DNA of 64,000 nucleotides from an uncultured Methylophaga sp. (GTDB lineage Bacteria; Pseudomonadota; Gammaproteobacteria; Nitrosococcales; Methylophagaceae). Numbering within the stretch: position 1 is the first letter of the stretch; each line of letters starts with the position of its first letter. Location of the stretch: contig NZ_CAMYKO010000005.1 of NCBI RefSeq assembly GCF_947259025.1, positions 762,050 through 826,049 on the forward strand. The letters are read 5' to 3'. The translations under genes were made by a program, and so were the position numbers. Below are positions 46,055 through 54,887 of the stretch, one piece after another. Below the pieces are notes generated by a model, which was not told where the DNA came from, did not search any database, and worked only from the letters and a program-made list of their open reading frames with translations.

Positions 46055-46588
46055 ATGAAACGACTAGTAACGCTGCTGTTGGCACTGATTTTAACGCCAG
46101 CGGCGCTGGCTCAACCCTTTCCCCAGCAGCTTGATACTGACAGTGAAACACTGAGCAAATGCAATCAGACCGAAGTCACGGCCATGCTGGTTGTTGATGT
46201 TGCCGAGGCTGCGCTGTTCAGTGCTGACTGCTCAATATTGCCCAAGCTGGCAGACGAGTTGCAACTGTCATTTATATACCAGCGTGGTTTTGCCGCCGAG
46301 GATTTCATAGAAGCTGCCGATACCCTGCTCAGGCGCAACCTGAGTGACAGCGAATATCAGCAAATACAAGCTGACCTGGAACAGTTCAATCAGTCCTATC
46401 AGAGCGTGGTTGAAGGTGATCGCTATGATATCCGCCTCACCGCCAAAGGCCTAAGCCTGCTGAAAAACGGTGAAGTCATCAGCCAGCATCCATCGCAGAC
46501 CCTGGGCAGACACTATTTTGCTATCTGGTTTGGCGATAAACCGTTCAACAATAAAATGAAACAGGCCTTGCTCAGCAATGCCGGCTAA
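46055..46588 (+). CDS. Secreted chalcone-isomerase-like protein
   Basis: Protein of 177 residues with a signal peptide (MKRLVTLLLALILTPAALA). The mature part resembles the bacterial chalcone isomerase-like family (Chalcone_3): VTAMLVVDVAEAALFSADCS, SFIYQRGFAAEDFIEAADTLLRRN, VVEGDRYDIRLTAKGLSLLKNGE and HYFAIWFGDKPFN. AGGAG precedes ATG 46055. It is divergent from the lipid operon; in plants and bacteria related folds bind fatty acids, so a lipid-binding role is plausible. Its end overlaps the symporter gene by 4 bases, convergently. Confidence 0.75.
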   Translation: MKRLVTLLLALILTPAALAQPFPQQLDTDSETLSKCNQTEVTAMLVVDVAEAALFSADCSILPKLADELQLSFIYQRGFAAEDFIEAADTLLRRNLSDSEYQQIQADLEQFNQSYQSVVEGDRYDIRLTAKGLSLLKNGEVISQHPSQTLGRHYFAIWFGDKPFNNKMKQALLSNAG

Positions 46589-47952
46589 TCGGTGCGTGAC
46601 CTTTTGAAATAAATGCTGGCCGCCCTGTTAACCTTGGGCGCCAGCAACAATGCGGCGGTCATGGTTGGTATCGCCATCAGTGCATACATGGAATCCACCA
46701 GACTGATCACCATTTTCAGAGAAGCCACCGAACCCAGTACCACCAGCACGACATAAATCCAGATATAGCGATGCTGATACTCGGCACCGATCAGAAAACC
46801 CAGGCATTTGCTGCCGTAATACCAGAAAGTCAGCACGGTGCTCATACTGAGCAGGCTAACCACCACAGCCAGCATAATACCGCTGCCATAGGGAAATAAC
46901 TGTTTAAACGCCTCGGCAGTGAGGGTCACACCGTTATGGTCACCCTGTTGCCAGACACCGCTGATAATAATGACCAGGGCCGTGCAGGTGCAGACAATCA
47001 AGGTATCAATCACCGGCCCCAGCATCGCCACCATGCCCTCACGGATCGGCTCGCGGGTCTGTGCTGCACCGTGTGCCATGGCTTCAGTACCGATGCCGGC
47101 CTCATTGGAAAAGGCCGCACGCTGGATACCGGTCACAATCACCGTACCCAAGACCCCGCCAGCCACAGCATGACCGCTGAAAGCATCAGTGTTGATCAGC
47201 AGGATCGCGGCCGGTACCTGCTCAATATGGGTGAGCAGCACAACGGCTGTCAGCAGCAGATAAGCCACAACCATGGTTGGCACCAGCAAAGCCGTGACTC
47301 TGGCCAGCCTCGGCAACCTGCCAATCCCCACCAGCAACACCAATGCGGCCAGAATCAGGCCCAGAATCAAGTCAAAACTGAAGTGGGCGTCAGCACTGGT
47401 GATCCCGGCAGGCACGGCGATCATGTCGCGAATCACCTGCACCAGTTGATTGATCTGAAAAATGGGCATGGTGCCCAGCAGTCCGGCAATAGCAAAAAAA
47501 TAAGCCAGTGGACGCCAGCGTCTGCCCAGCCCCTCGCGAATCACATACATCGGGCCACCCTGCCAGTCGCCGTTGGAATCACGCCCCCGGTACATCACTG
47601 CCAGCGAACAGGTATAAAACTTGGTGGCAATGCCCACCCAGGCGCTGATCCACATCCAGAACACGGCGCCCGGACCGCCTACTGCAATAGCAATCGCGAC
47701 GCCGGACACATTGCCCATGCCCAGCGTGCCGGATAAGGCCGTGCTTAAAGCCTGAAAATGTGAAAGCTGGCCAGGATCGTCTTGATCCTTTTTGCGGAAT
47801 AAAAGGCCAACACTTTGCCCCAGATAACGGTAAGGCAAAAGCCGTGAATAAAGCAGGAAAAACAGGCCGCCTCCCACCAGCAGAAACACCAGTGGCAGCC
47901 CCCATAAAAACGCGGCTAGCTGCTGCAGGTATTGCTCCAGGGCCTCAAGCAT
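46585..47952 (-). CDS. AGCS-family sodium:alanine/glycine symporter
   Basis: Inner-membrane transporter of 455 residues with about ten to eleven helices. Motifs of the AlsT/DagA family: LSHFQALSTALSGTLGMGNVSGVAIAI, VFWMWISAWVGIATKFYTCSLAV, and GIQRAAFSNEAGIGTEAMAHGAA. It takes up alanine or glycine with Na+. It begins 7 bases after the end of the SSS symporter gene, so the two may be co-transcribed with the ectoine region upstream. Confidence 0.92.
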   Translation of the reverse strand: MLEALEQYLQQLAAFLWGLPLVFLLVGGGLFFLLYSRLLPYRYLGQSVGLLFRKKDQDDPGQLSHFQALSTALSGTLGMGNVSGVAIAIAVGGPGAVFWMWISAWVGIATKFYTCSLAVMYRGRDSNGDWQGGPMYVIREGLGRRWRPLAYFFAIAGLLGTMPIFQINQLVQVIRDMIAVPAGITSADAHFSFDLILGLILAALVLLVGIGRLPRLARVTALLVPTMVVAYLLLTAVVLLTHIEQVPAAILLINTDAFSGHAVAGGVLGTVIVTGIQRAAFSNEAGIGTEAMAHGAAQTREPIREGMVAMLGPVIDTLIVCTCTALVIIISGVWQQGDHNGVTLTAEAFKQLFPYGSGIMLAVVVSLLSMSTVLTFWYYGSKCLGFLIGAEYQHRYIWIYVVLVVLGSVASLKMVISLVDSMYALMAIPTMTAALLLAPKVNRAASIYFKRSRTD

Positions 47953-47958
47953 CAGGGC

Positions 47959-49377
47959 TTAACTTAGGCTGACAGCCTTTGCCTGGCGCTGTTGCCACCA
48001 CAACACAGACATCAGCACGACCAGGCCACTGATGATCCCTGGCAAGCCTTCATAGACGGCATTGTGCCAGCCGGCAAAGCGCCAACCCAAGGCGATAGAG
48101 AGCCCTACCAAAATGGCTACGATACTCAGTCTGTGACCCGGCCTATAACCGAGCGACAACACCATCAGTAATGGCGCAAAAGCACTGGCCAGCCCGGACC
48201 AGGCAAAAATCACCAGGCTGAAAACACTTTCGGAGCTGGTCAAAGCCCATAACAGCGCAATAAAGACAATAATCACGGTGGCGATTTTCAGGATCAGGGT
48301 GTTTTCGATTTCATGCGGTAATAAATCGTGGGTGACCGCCGCCGAACAGTTCAACACCAGCGAGTCGGCAGTCGACATAGTGGCGGCGAATATCCCGGCC
48401 AGGACCAGACCGACGAAGACCGGTGGTAACAATTCCATTGCCATCGTCGGCAATGCCAGCTCGGCATCAAACGCCGAGGGATCTCCCAGATAGACTCTCG
48501 AGAGCATCCCTACACCGGTTGCCATAAAGTAAAAGGAGATAAACCAGAAGTAGTACCAGACCCGCGCTCGAACCATCTTACCGCTTTTACTGAGCGCCAT
48601 AAAACGCACCATCACATGCGGCTGACCGACAACGGAAAAGCCGGCAAACATCCAGCCCAGCGCGAACATCACACCGCCGGCGAGGCCCGGAAAGATCAAG
48701 TCTTCGGGAAACAGGTTCAGGAAGCCCTCGACTTCACTCATCTGCTGAACGGCACCGCCGATACCACCCAGCGACAGCGTTGCGACCACCAGCATCACCG
48801 ACATCGCCACAATCATCACCACAGATTGCGCAGCATCAGTCCAGATTGAAGCACGGATGCCTCCAGCGAAGCAGTAGGCGGTCACCATCACAGCGCCCAT
48901 AATGGCACCAGCGTAGTGCGGCCAGTCCAGCAACACCTGCAGCGCTTTACTGCCTGCCACTAACTGGGCACCGGCATAAGCCATCAGGAAGATCAGCGAA
49001 ATCAGTGCAATCAATCGTTGCAGTTTGATATCACCCTGGCCGAACCAGTTACTCAGTACACCCGCGTAACTCGCCTCTCCGGTTTCCTGGGTGGCGGTGC
49101 GCAGACGTGAGTGAATAAAGGTAGAGGCCAGAAAGTCACCCAGAATCCAGGCCACCATCAACCACACCGCGGCGAGGCCGGTGGCATAGGTATAACCAAT
49201 GACGCCAATAAACATATAGCCGCTGTTATTAGTAGCGACGGCCGACAAGCCGACCAGACTGGGCGGGATATCGCCACTGGCCAGGTAGTAATCTTTCTTG
49301 GTGCCCCGACTGTACAGCACTGAACTGACACCGATAGCAACAAAAACGGCAAGAAAACCAAGAAAGCTCCAGACCAT
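47959..49377 (-). CDS. SSS-family sodium/solute symporter (PutP-like)
   Basis: Membrane protein of 472 residues, about 13 helices. Signature segments resemble sodium/proline symporters: SGYMFIGVIGYTYATGLAAVWLMVAWILGD, GWMFAGFSVVGQPHVMVRFMAL, GIFAATMSTADSLVL. The substrate cannot be fixed by eye; proline or another compatible solute is likely beside an ectoine operon. AAGGA lies upstream of ATG 49377. It follows the TPR membrane protein gene. Confidence 0.88.
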   Translation of the reverse strand: MVWSFLGFLAVFVAIGVSSVLYSRGTKKDYYLASGDIPPSLVGLSAVATNNSGYMFIGVIGYTYATGLAAVWLMVAWILGDFLASTFIHSRLRTATQETGEASYAGVLSNWFGQGDIKLQRLIALISLIFLMAYAGAQLVAGSKALQVLLDWPHYAGAIMGAVMVTAYCFAGGIRASIWTDAAQSVVMIVAMSVMLVVATLSLGGIGGAVQQMSEVEGFLNLFPEDLIFPGLAGGVMFALGWMFAGFSVVGQPHVMVRFMALSKSGKMVRARVWYYFWFISFYFMATGVGMLSRVYLGDPSAFDAELALPTMAMELLPPVFVGLVLAGIFAATMSTADSLVLNCSAAVTHDLLPHEIENTLILKIATVIIVFIALLWALTSSESVFSLVIFAWSGLASAFAPLLMVLSLGYRPGHRLSIVAILVGLSIALGWRFAGWHNAVYEGLPGIISGLVVLMSVLWWQQRQAKAVSLS

Positions 49378-49414
49378 GGTGATGTCCTTTTATGTTTTCG
49401 GTCGGAAAGCGGGT

Positions 49415-50293
49415 TTAGCTCTCAGTCAGCGGGTTCAGTACCTTTTCCAGACCGGGATAAGATTGCAGTGCAGATAATGCCGGATCGCTCAGGCATTGCT
49501 CACGATAGGTGTCACTGTGGTTGATCGCCTGCTGCAGATAATGCACGGCATCATCAAGCTGATTCATCGCCGTGTGCGCACAGGCTAATTGATAGAAAGC
49601 GTGGCCATTGTCCGGATCGGACTCCAGCGCCAGGTGACAGAGGTTGGCGGCCCATTGCGGCTCGCCCAGTTCCAGTACCGCATCCGCCTTGTAAGTCAGT
49701 GCCTCAACATCGTAAGGACGGATCATCATGATCTGATCGTACATGGCGATCTTGTTGGTGGGGCTGGATTCCTGACCGGCGCGTAACCAGAGCGACTGCA
49801 CTTCCTGAGTGCGCTCAATTTTCTCGCGGTTTTCCTCGATCTGCTGGGTTTCCAGGCTCAGTTGTTGTTCGATGGCGCGCAGTCGTTGCTCGTATTCACT
49901 GATCAGGCTGTTGATTTCCTGATCGGCCAGCGCATGAACCCGTTCCTTGATTTCACGAATTGACGACCAGCCAATCAACACCAGCACTGAGGAAGCAGCC
50001 GCAATCAGGTAGAAGAAATAAGTGACGGTGTCAGTGGCATAAGTGACAGCCTTGTCGACGGCTGAGTATTCCCGGTCAACCGACATCTGGATGAGTTCGG
50101 CTCTCTGGGCGGCCATATCGGTTCGGAGAGATTTAAGTTCATCCAGCACATAGCGCTCGATGAAGGGGGTGTAAAGCGGCTGTTCCAGCTGCTCGACTTT
50201 TTGTTCAATGGCGTCATCCTGCTGGGCCGTTTCAGCCACAAGCAGCTGAAACGGCAGCAGAAAAATGAAGATCCCTATCAGGATGCGAGGCAT
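49415..50293 (-). CDS. Membrane-anchored TPR/coiled-coil protein
   Basis: Protein of 292 residues with a signal peptide (to about residue 20), a periplasmic stretch, one membrane helix (YFFYLIAAASSVLVLIGW, about 92-109), a coiled coil (about 112-165) and two to three tetratricopeptide repeats (about 166-265). No catalytic motif is visible. Its start lies inside the end of ask (16-base overlap), so it is translated with the ectoine operon. A sensor or scaffolding role in osmotic response is possible but not shown. Confidence 0.75.
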   Translation of the reverse strand: MPRILIGIFIFLLPFQLLVAETAQQDDAIEQKVEQLEQPLYTPFIERYVLDELKSLRTDMAAQRAELIQMSVDREYSAVDKAVTYATDTVTYFFYLIAAASSVLVLIGWSSIREIKERVHALADQEINSLISEYEQRLRAIEQQLSLETQQIEENREKIERTQEVQSLWLRAGQESSPTNKIAMYDQIMMIRPYDVEALTYKADAVLELGEPQWAANLCHLALESDPDNGHAFYQLACAHTAMNQLDDAVHYLQQAINHSDTYREQCLSDPALSALQSYPGLEKVLNPLTES

Positions 50294-51720
50294 ATGGCTT
50301 TACCGTGATCATGAATTTCGACCAGTACACTATGCAGACTTTTGATGGCATTGTCATAGTCATCTTCATCAATGATGAACTGCATATCGACCTGACGCAT
50401 GGATTGGTGCATCGCCAGCACAGAAATATTCTGTTTCGCCAGCGAGCCCACAGTGCGGGCCAGGATACCGGGGATTTTCATGTCACTGCCAATCGCAGAC
50501 ACGATGGCAACTTTCTGCTGATTAATTTCAGCATCGGCAAAGCGTTCTTCCAGCGCATTACGAATGCGCTTGATAGTTTTCAGGTTGGTCGACAGATAAT
50601 GCGTGATGGTATTGGCGTTAATATCCTTGGAAATGATATGTGCGTTAAACCGGCGAATCGTCGCCAGAATTTCACGATCATAGCTGTCAATATTACCGGC
50701 CATATCCTGATCAAACAGCTCAAAGGCATAGACGCCCTTGCAACCGGCAATGATTTCAACACAAGGATCGGCACTGACGTAATCACCGGTGATTAGAGTA
50801 CCGGCGTGTTCGGGTTCAAAGGTATTACGCACCCGCAACGGGATTTCATTGCGACGCAGACCCTTGGCAGCCTTGGGATGAATCGCTTCCATACCCAGGT
50901 TGGCCAGTTGATCGGCGACATCATAGTTGGTGCGGCCAATCGGCACGGCATTGTCCTCGCCCACCAGGCGTGGATCGGCACTGCTGAGGTGGAATTCTTT
51001 GTGGATAATGGCTTCATTGGCGTTGGTCAATACCGCGATACGGCTGAAGCTCATTTCACTGTAGCCGCGATCAAACATCGACATCAGACCGTCGTCACTG
51101 TGCGCGTAGCCGGTGACGATGGGCAGTTCTTTGCTCAGATCGATTTCCTTAAAGGCACGCTTGATGCGTTCATCCAGCGGCACATGTTTGTCGGTCTGCC
51201 AGGCGGTCAGGTCAACAAACTTGGCGTTGATGCCGTCACGCTGCAGCAACTGGGTCATATTCCAGGCACTGTGCGCTTCACCGATACTGGCCAGCATTTC
51301 ACGCACCGTTTCCAGGTGCATATCCAGCTCAAAGTGACCGTGCTGACACAGGCGATGCAAATCACCCAGGCAGCGCTCGGCATCTTCCAACCGCTCACCG
51401 ATGAAGTCGTTGGCGCGTTGCAGGTTGGCTTTTTTCTTGTAAAAGCTTTTGTTGATGTCATACATCTTCTGCTTGAGCTCATCCAGCGCTGTTTTCCAGC
51501 TGTCATCTTCGTGACCGTTGGCAAACAGGCCGTAAACGCCGGGACGACCGGTTTTCTTGTGTTCAAGCAGCAGATCGGTCATACCGCCATAAGCGGAGAC
51601 CACGAAAATTCGATTATAGATAGAGTCGTTGTGTACCGGTTTTTTGATAATGTTATCGCGCACCGAGGCATAATCGCTCATCGAGGTGCCGCCGATTTTT
51701 TCTACCGTATGAAAACTCAT
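50278..51720 (-). CDS. ask: Aspartate kinase, ectoine-operon type
   Basis: Phosphorylates aspartate to start the route to aspartate semialdehyde and ectoine. The N-terminal kinase motif is VEKIGGTSMSDYASVRDNI; ACT domains fill the C-terminus (VAIVSAIGSDMKIPGILARTVGSLAKQNIS). This 480-residue form is the Ask_Ect subgroup that accompanies ectABC, thought to escape feedback inhibition. It lies 144 bases after ectC, behind two hairpins, and overlaps the TPR gene by 16 bases. Confidence 0.93.
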   Translation of the reverse strand: MSFHTVEKIGGTSMSDYASVRDNIIKKPVHNDSIYNRIFVVSAYGGMTDLLLEHKKTGRPGVYGLFANGHEDDSWKTALDELKQKMYDINKSFYKKKANLQRANDFIGERLEDAERCLGDLHRLCQHGHFELDMHLETVREMLASIGEAHSAWNMTQLLQRDGINAKFVDLTAWQTDKHVPLDERIKRAFKEIDLSKELPIVTGYAHSDDGLMSMFDRGYSEMSFSRIAVLTNANEAIIHKEFHLSSADPRLVGEDNAVPIGRTNYDVADQLANLGMEAIHPKAAKGLRRNEIPLRVRNTFEPEHAGTLITGDYVSADPCVEIIAGCKGVYAFELFDQDMAGNIDSYDREILATIRRFNAHIISKDINANTITHYLSTNLKTIKRIRNALEERFADAEINQQKVAIVSAIGSDMKIPGILARTVGSLAKQNISVLAMHQSMRQVDMQFIIDEDDYDNAIKSLHSVLVEIHDHGKAICLAS

Positions 51721-51806
51721 GGTTTACTCTCTATTTATCCTTTTGCTATTGGCCGGGGGCCAAGCTTTCCTGCTGGTGCAGGTTGAAATGCGAACCTCAG
51801 TCCGCA

Positions 51807-51854
51807 GCAAGTCGCTCAGACTTGCAATGATGGGCCGGCAACCGTGTTGCCGGC
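51807..51854 (-). other. Tandem hairpins between ectC and ask
   Basis: Two perfect stem-loops: GCCGGCAA/TTGCCGGC (51834-51841 and 51847-51854, 5-base loop), starting 11 bases after the ectC stop, and GCAAGTC/GACTTGC (51807-51813 and 51819-51825, 5-base loop). Neither ends in a U run, so they may lower ask expression or stabilise the ectABC message instead of ending transcription. Confidence 0.55.
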
Positions 51855-51864
51855 ATTATTCAAA

Positions 51865-52269
51865 TCAGTCTTTGATGGTGTCTGCATGCAACTCATACGA
51901 GCCGTCTTTGTTGTGCACCTCAGTGCCGTGCAAAGGCGGGTTGAACACACAGGCCAGCTTCAACTCTTTGAAGGCACGCAGCATATGGCGGTCGTGCTTA
52001 TCCAGGTTGTATAGCGTGCCAGGTGTGATGGGGTATTTTTTGCCATCTTCCAAAGATTCAATCTCACCTTCACCACTGATGCAGTAAACCGATTCCAGGT
52101 GGTTCTGGTAGTGCATCCGGAAATCAGCACCTTCGTAAATGGTGGTGATATGGAATGAATAGCCCATATTGTCGTCTTTCAGCAGCAGGCGGGTACTGTC
52201 CCAGTTGCCGTTAGGATCATAAATCTTACGGTCGGTTTTTTCTGCTTCCTGAAGTTGTCTGACGAGCAT
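51865..52269 (-). CDS. ectC: L-ectoine synthase
   Basis: Cupin-fold cyclase of 134 residues that closes N-gamma-acetyl-diaminobutyrate into ectoine, the last step. Family landmarks are [43 protein letters not shown] and [25 protein letters not shown] precedes the ATG. It is third in ectABC-ask. No ectD (hydroxylase) gene is present in the window, so hydroxyectoine is not expected from this locus. Confidence 0.97.
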   Translation of the reverse strand: MLVRQLQEAEKTDRKIYDPNGNWDSTRLLLKDDNMGYSFHITTIYEGADFRMHYQNHLESVYCISGEGEIESLEDGKKYPITPGTLYNLDKHDRHMLRAFKELKLACVFNPPLHGTEVHNKDGSYELHADTIKD

Positions 52270-52304
52270 GTTTTTTCCTCTGTTGGTTAATTAAAAGGTA
52301 ACAA

Positions 52305-52340
52305 GTGAGCGAACCGGCAGGCAGGCTGCCGGTTCGTCAC
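52305..52340 (-). other. Hairpin between ectB and ectC
   Basis: A long stem: CGAACCGGCAG (52310-52320) pairs perfectly with CTGCCGGTTCG (52326-52336), extended by GTGA/TCAC with one bulged base, around a GCAGG loop. It falls in the 80-base ectB-ectC gap, without a U run, and so resembles an intercistronic RNA-stability or attenuation element. Confidence 0.55.
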
Positions 52341-52349
52341 GGGCAAAGT

Positions 52350-53684
52350 TTATGAACGTGCCATTTTGTCGGCTTCTTCGCTCACCGAGTAGTCACCTTC
52401 AAAGTAGTCTTTCTCTTCCGGGATAGTGTCCGCTTTGTCACAGACTTCACGGATCGACTCTTCCAGAATGTTGATACCTTTTTCCAGGCTTTCCTGAGAA
52501 ATGGTCAACGGACACAGGAATTTCACCACGTGATCCTCGGTGCCGCTGGTTTCAATAATCAGGCCCTTAAGGAAGGCGTTGTGGGTAATAGCGTCGGCAA
52601 TTTCGCCGCTGACACAGTTGATACCACGGAACATGCCGCGACCGTGTGAGTTGAAGTTACCTTCACCGTATTTTTCAACGATCTTGTCAACGCGCTCGGC
52701 AATGTAATCACCTTTGGCCTGGACTTCTTTGGCAAATTTGTCGTCTTTCCAGTAGTTATCAATCGCTGCCTTGGCAGTGATGAAGGCTGGGTTATTACCA
52801 CGGAAAGTACCGTTGTGTTCACCCGGTTTCCATTGATCCAGTTCCGGCTTCATCAGCAGGATAGCAAACGGAAGACCGTAACCACTCAGCGATTTGGATA
52901 CGGTCACGATATCCGGATAAATGCCGGCTTCTTCGAAACTGAAGAAGGTACCAGTACGACCACAGCCCGCCTGAATATCATCGATAATCAACAGGACTTC
53001 GTGTTTCTTACAAACCTCTGACAAGCTCTTGAGCCAAGTCATTGAACAAGCGTTAATACCACCCTCGCCCTGTACAGTTTCAACGATCACTGCCGCAGGT
53101 TTATCAACACCACTGCTTGAGTCAGATAAAACTTTGTCCAGATAGTTAGTAGTATCTACATCGTCACCCATGTAGCCGTCATAAGGCATACGGGTGGCGC
53201 CCGGCAGACTGATGCCTGCACCGCCACGGTGATGACCGTTACCGGTGATGGCCAGTGAACCCAGCGTCTGACCATGCCAGCCGTTGGTGAATGAAATGAC
53301 GTTTTCACGGCCGGTGTATTTGCGGGCTGTTTTCAGCGCTGCTTCCACCGCATTGGTACCGGTCGGACCGGTAAACATCACAATATAGTCTAGGTCACGT
53401 GGCTTCAGAATGTATTCATTGAAGCTTTCCAGAAACTCACCCTTGGCACGGGTGTGCAAATCCAGACCTTGCGTGATGCCATCTTCTTCGATGTATTTCA
53501 GCAGCTCTTTTTTAAACAGCTCGTTGTTATGACCATAGTTGAGTGAACCGGCGCCAGCCAGGAAGTCGAGATAAACATTGCCTTCTTCGTCATAGACAAA
53601 TTCATCTTTCGCGCGGTTAAAGATACGCGGGAAAGAACGTGCATATGAGCGTACTTCCGATTCAATTTCCTCAAAAATTTTCAT
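52350..53684 (-). CDS. ectB: Diaminobutyrate-2-oxoglutarate aminotransferase
   Basis: PLP transaminase of 444 residues that makes L-2,4-diaminobutyrate from aspartate semialdehyde. It has [35 protein letters not shown], the aspartate motif [17 protein letters not shown] and the PLP lysine in [17 protein letters not shown] lies upstream of ATG 53684. It is second in the operon, 60 bases after ectA. Confidence 0.97.
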   Translation of the reverse strand: MKIFEEIESEVRSYARSFPRIFNRAKDEFVYDEEGNVYLDFLAGAGSLNYGHNNELFKKELLKYIEEDGITQGLDLHTRAKGEFLESFNEYILKPRDLDYIVMFTGPTGTNAVEAALKTARKYTGRENVISFTNGWHGQTLGSLAITGNGHHRGGAGISLPGATRMPYDGYMGDDVDTTNYLDKVLSDSSSGVDKPAAVIVETVQGEGGINACSMTWLKSLSEVCKKHEVLLIIDDIQAGCGRTGTFFSFEEAGIYPDIVTVSKSLSGYGLPFAILLMKPELDQWKPGEHNGTFRGNNPAFITAKAAIDNYWKDDKFAKEVQAKGDYIAERVDKIVEKYGEGNFNSHGRGMFRGINCVSGEIADAITHNAFLKGLIIETSGTEDHVVKFLCPLTISQESLEKGINILEESIREVCDKADTIPEEKDYFEGDYSVSEEADKMARS

Positions 53685-53744
53685 GTGTTGGTGTCTCCTG
53701 ATAAAGGTTTTGTGTCGGTTCCAGTCTCATGGACTCAGCCACGA

Positions 53745-54251
53745 CTATTTGATGGGACCGATTCTGACCAGCATTTCCGTTTCATGCTGGCCGGCAAAAT
53801 GCTGCTGGCGATCGAACATCACTGAGTGATTCAACTCAGCATCGAGTTTCTTGGCCAGGCTTTCAAACAGGGCCCATGACGCCCGGTTGTCGGGGGTGAT
53901 GGTGGTCTCGATAAACTTGACCTCGTCGCAAGCAGTACGCGCCAGGATATCCCGTAGCATGCGGCCTGCGAGGCCTTGCCCCCGGGCTTTTTCGCCTACC
54001 GCTACCTGCCAGATAAACAGGGTATCAGGCTGATCGGGCTGAATATAACCGGATATAAATCCGACAATCTCATCATTCAGTTCGGCAGCGACGGAGGTAG
54101 CTGAAAAGTGCGTGCACTGCAACAGATTGCAGTACATAGAATTAGTATCCAGTGGCGGGCACTGGGCGATAAGTTCGTACACGGCTGCACCGTCTTCTGC
54201 TGCGGGAGCCCGCAGGTTAATCGGGGCAGCTTCGGCTTGTGCAAGATTCAT
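53745..54251 (-). CDS. ectA: L-2,4-diaminobutyrate acetyltransferase
   Basis: GNAT acetyltransferase of 168 residues acting between EctB and EctC. Features include LIAQCPPLDTNSMYCNLLQCTHF, typical of EctA, and the acetyl-CoA loop EKARGQGLAGRMLRDIL. First gene of the ectABC-ask operon. The start codon lies about 130 bases downstream of the probable promoter and EctR operator, leaving a long AT-rich leader. Confidence 0.96.
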   Translation of the reverse strand: MNLAQAEAAPINLRAPAAEDGAAVYELIAQCPPLDTNSMYCNLLQCTHFSATSVAAELNDEIVGFISGYIQPDQPDTLFIWQVAVGEKARGQGLAGRMLRDILARTACDEVKFIETTITPDNRASWALFESLAKKLDAELNHSVMFDRQQHFAGQHETEMLVRIGPIK

Positions 54252-54390
54252 TGTATAAATAACTCTATTTATTTATATGTCTATTGAATTAATTAAAGGC
54301 TAATAACGAAAAATTAAACTCAACTTATTGATCATCAACATTAATATATCTTGTGTGATGACAGTGTGATGAGTTGTTTTCACGTCTAAA

Positions 54391-54421
54391 TATATAGTAC
54401 ACTAAATAAATATAAAGTCCA
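54391..54421 (-). promoter_or_regulatory. Probable ectA promoter with EctR operator
   Basis: The 18-base pseudopalindrome TATATAGTACACTAAATA (54391-54408) reads TATTTAGT-GT-ACTATATA on the minus strand, which matches, as I recall it, the published EctR1 operator of Methylomicrobium alcaliphilum (two 8-base half-sites, 2-base spacer). On the same strand a candidate -35 TGGACT (plus 54416-54421) and -10 TACTAT (plus 54394-54399) are 16 bases apart, so the operator covers the -10. It also sits 42 bases before the divergent cheW-ectR start, allowing autoregulation. Confidence 0.75.
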
Positions 54422-54449
54422 GCCCCAATCAGAATCCTAAATAGCTCAG

Positions 54450-54887
54450 ATGTCAGAACAATTACAGTTACAACAGTGGCTTTGTTTTCAGATAGAGGAA
54501 GAAACCTACGCCCACCCAGTGAGCCAGGTCAGGGAAATTCTTGATTACCTGGCACCGGTGCCGGTTCCCGGTGCTCAGCATTGTGTTGAAGGGGTGCTGA
54601 ACATTCGCGGCGAGATTGTCACTATCGTCTCCGGCAAACATCTGCTGGGGCTGGAACAGCAGCACAGAGACACCGAACACATTATCGTAATTGAAACCAG
54701 TGCCGGCCTGGTGGGCATTAGCGTCGATCAGGTCGACAAGATCAACTTGCTCAACGACGAAGAGATGGTGCCCAGTGAACGCAGCAAAGCCAGCAGTCCG
54801 GTCAAAGGCACGCTCAACCATCAACAACAGCTACTGATCCTGACCGATTTCGAACGCTGTATTAACCAAGTGGAAGAATATGAGTAA
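54450..54887 (+). CDS. CheW-like protein coupled to ectR
   Basis: CheW-domain protein of 145 residues: WLCFQIEEETYAHPVSQVREIL, VPGAQHCVEGVLNIRGEIVTIVSGKHLLGL, and IVIETSAGLVGISVDQVDKI. CheW adaptors link receptors to the kinase CheA, yet no cheA or receptor gene is here. Its stop overlaps the ectR start by 8 bases (ATGAGTAA), so the two are co-translated. The link to ectoine control is unexplained. Confidence 0.88.
   Translation: MSEQLQLQQWLCFQIEEETYAHPVSQVREILDYLAPVPVPGAQHCVEGVLNIRGEIVTIVSGKHLLGLEQQHRDTEHIIVIETSAGLVGISVDQVDKINLLNDEEMVPSERSKASSPVKGTLNHQQQLLILTDFERCINQVEEYE

Noticed and set aside
46936..47736. 266-residue open frame opposite the AGCS symporter
   Set aside because: Low-complexity His/Gln-rich shadow of a real membrane protein gene.
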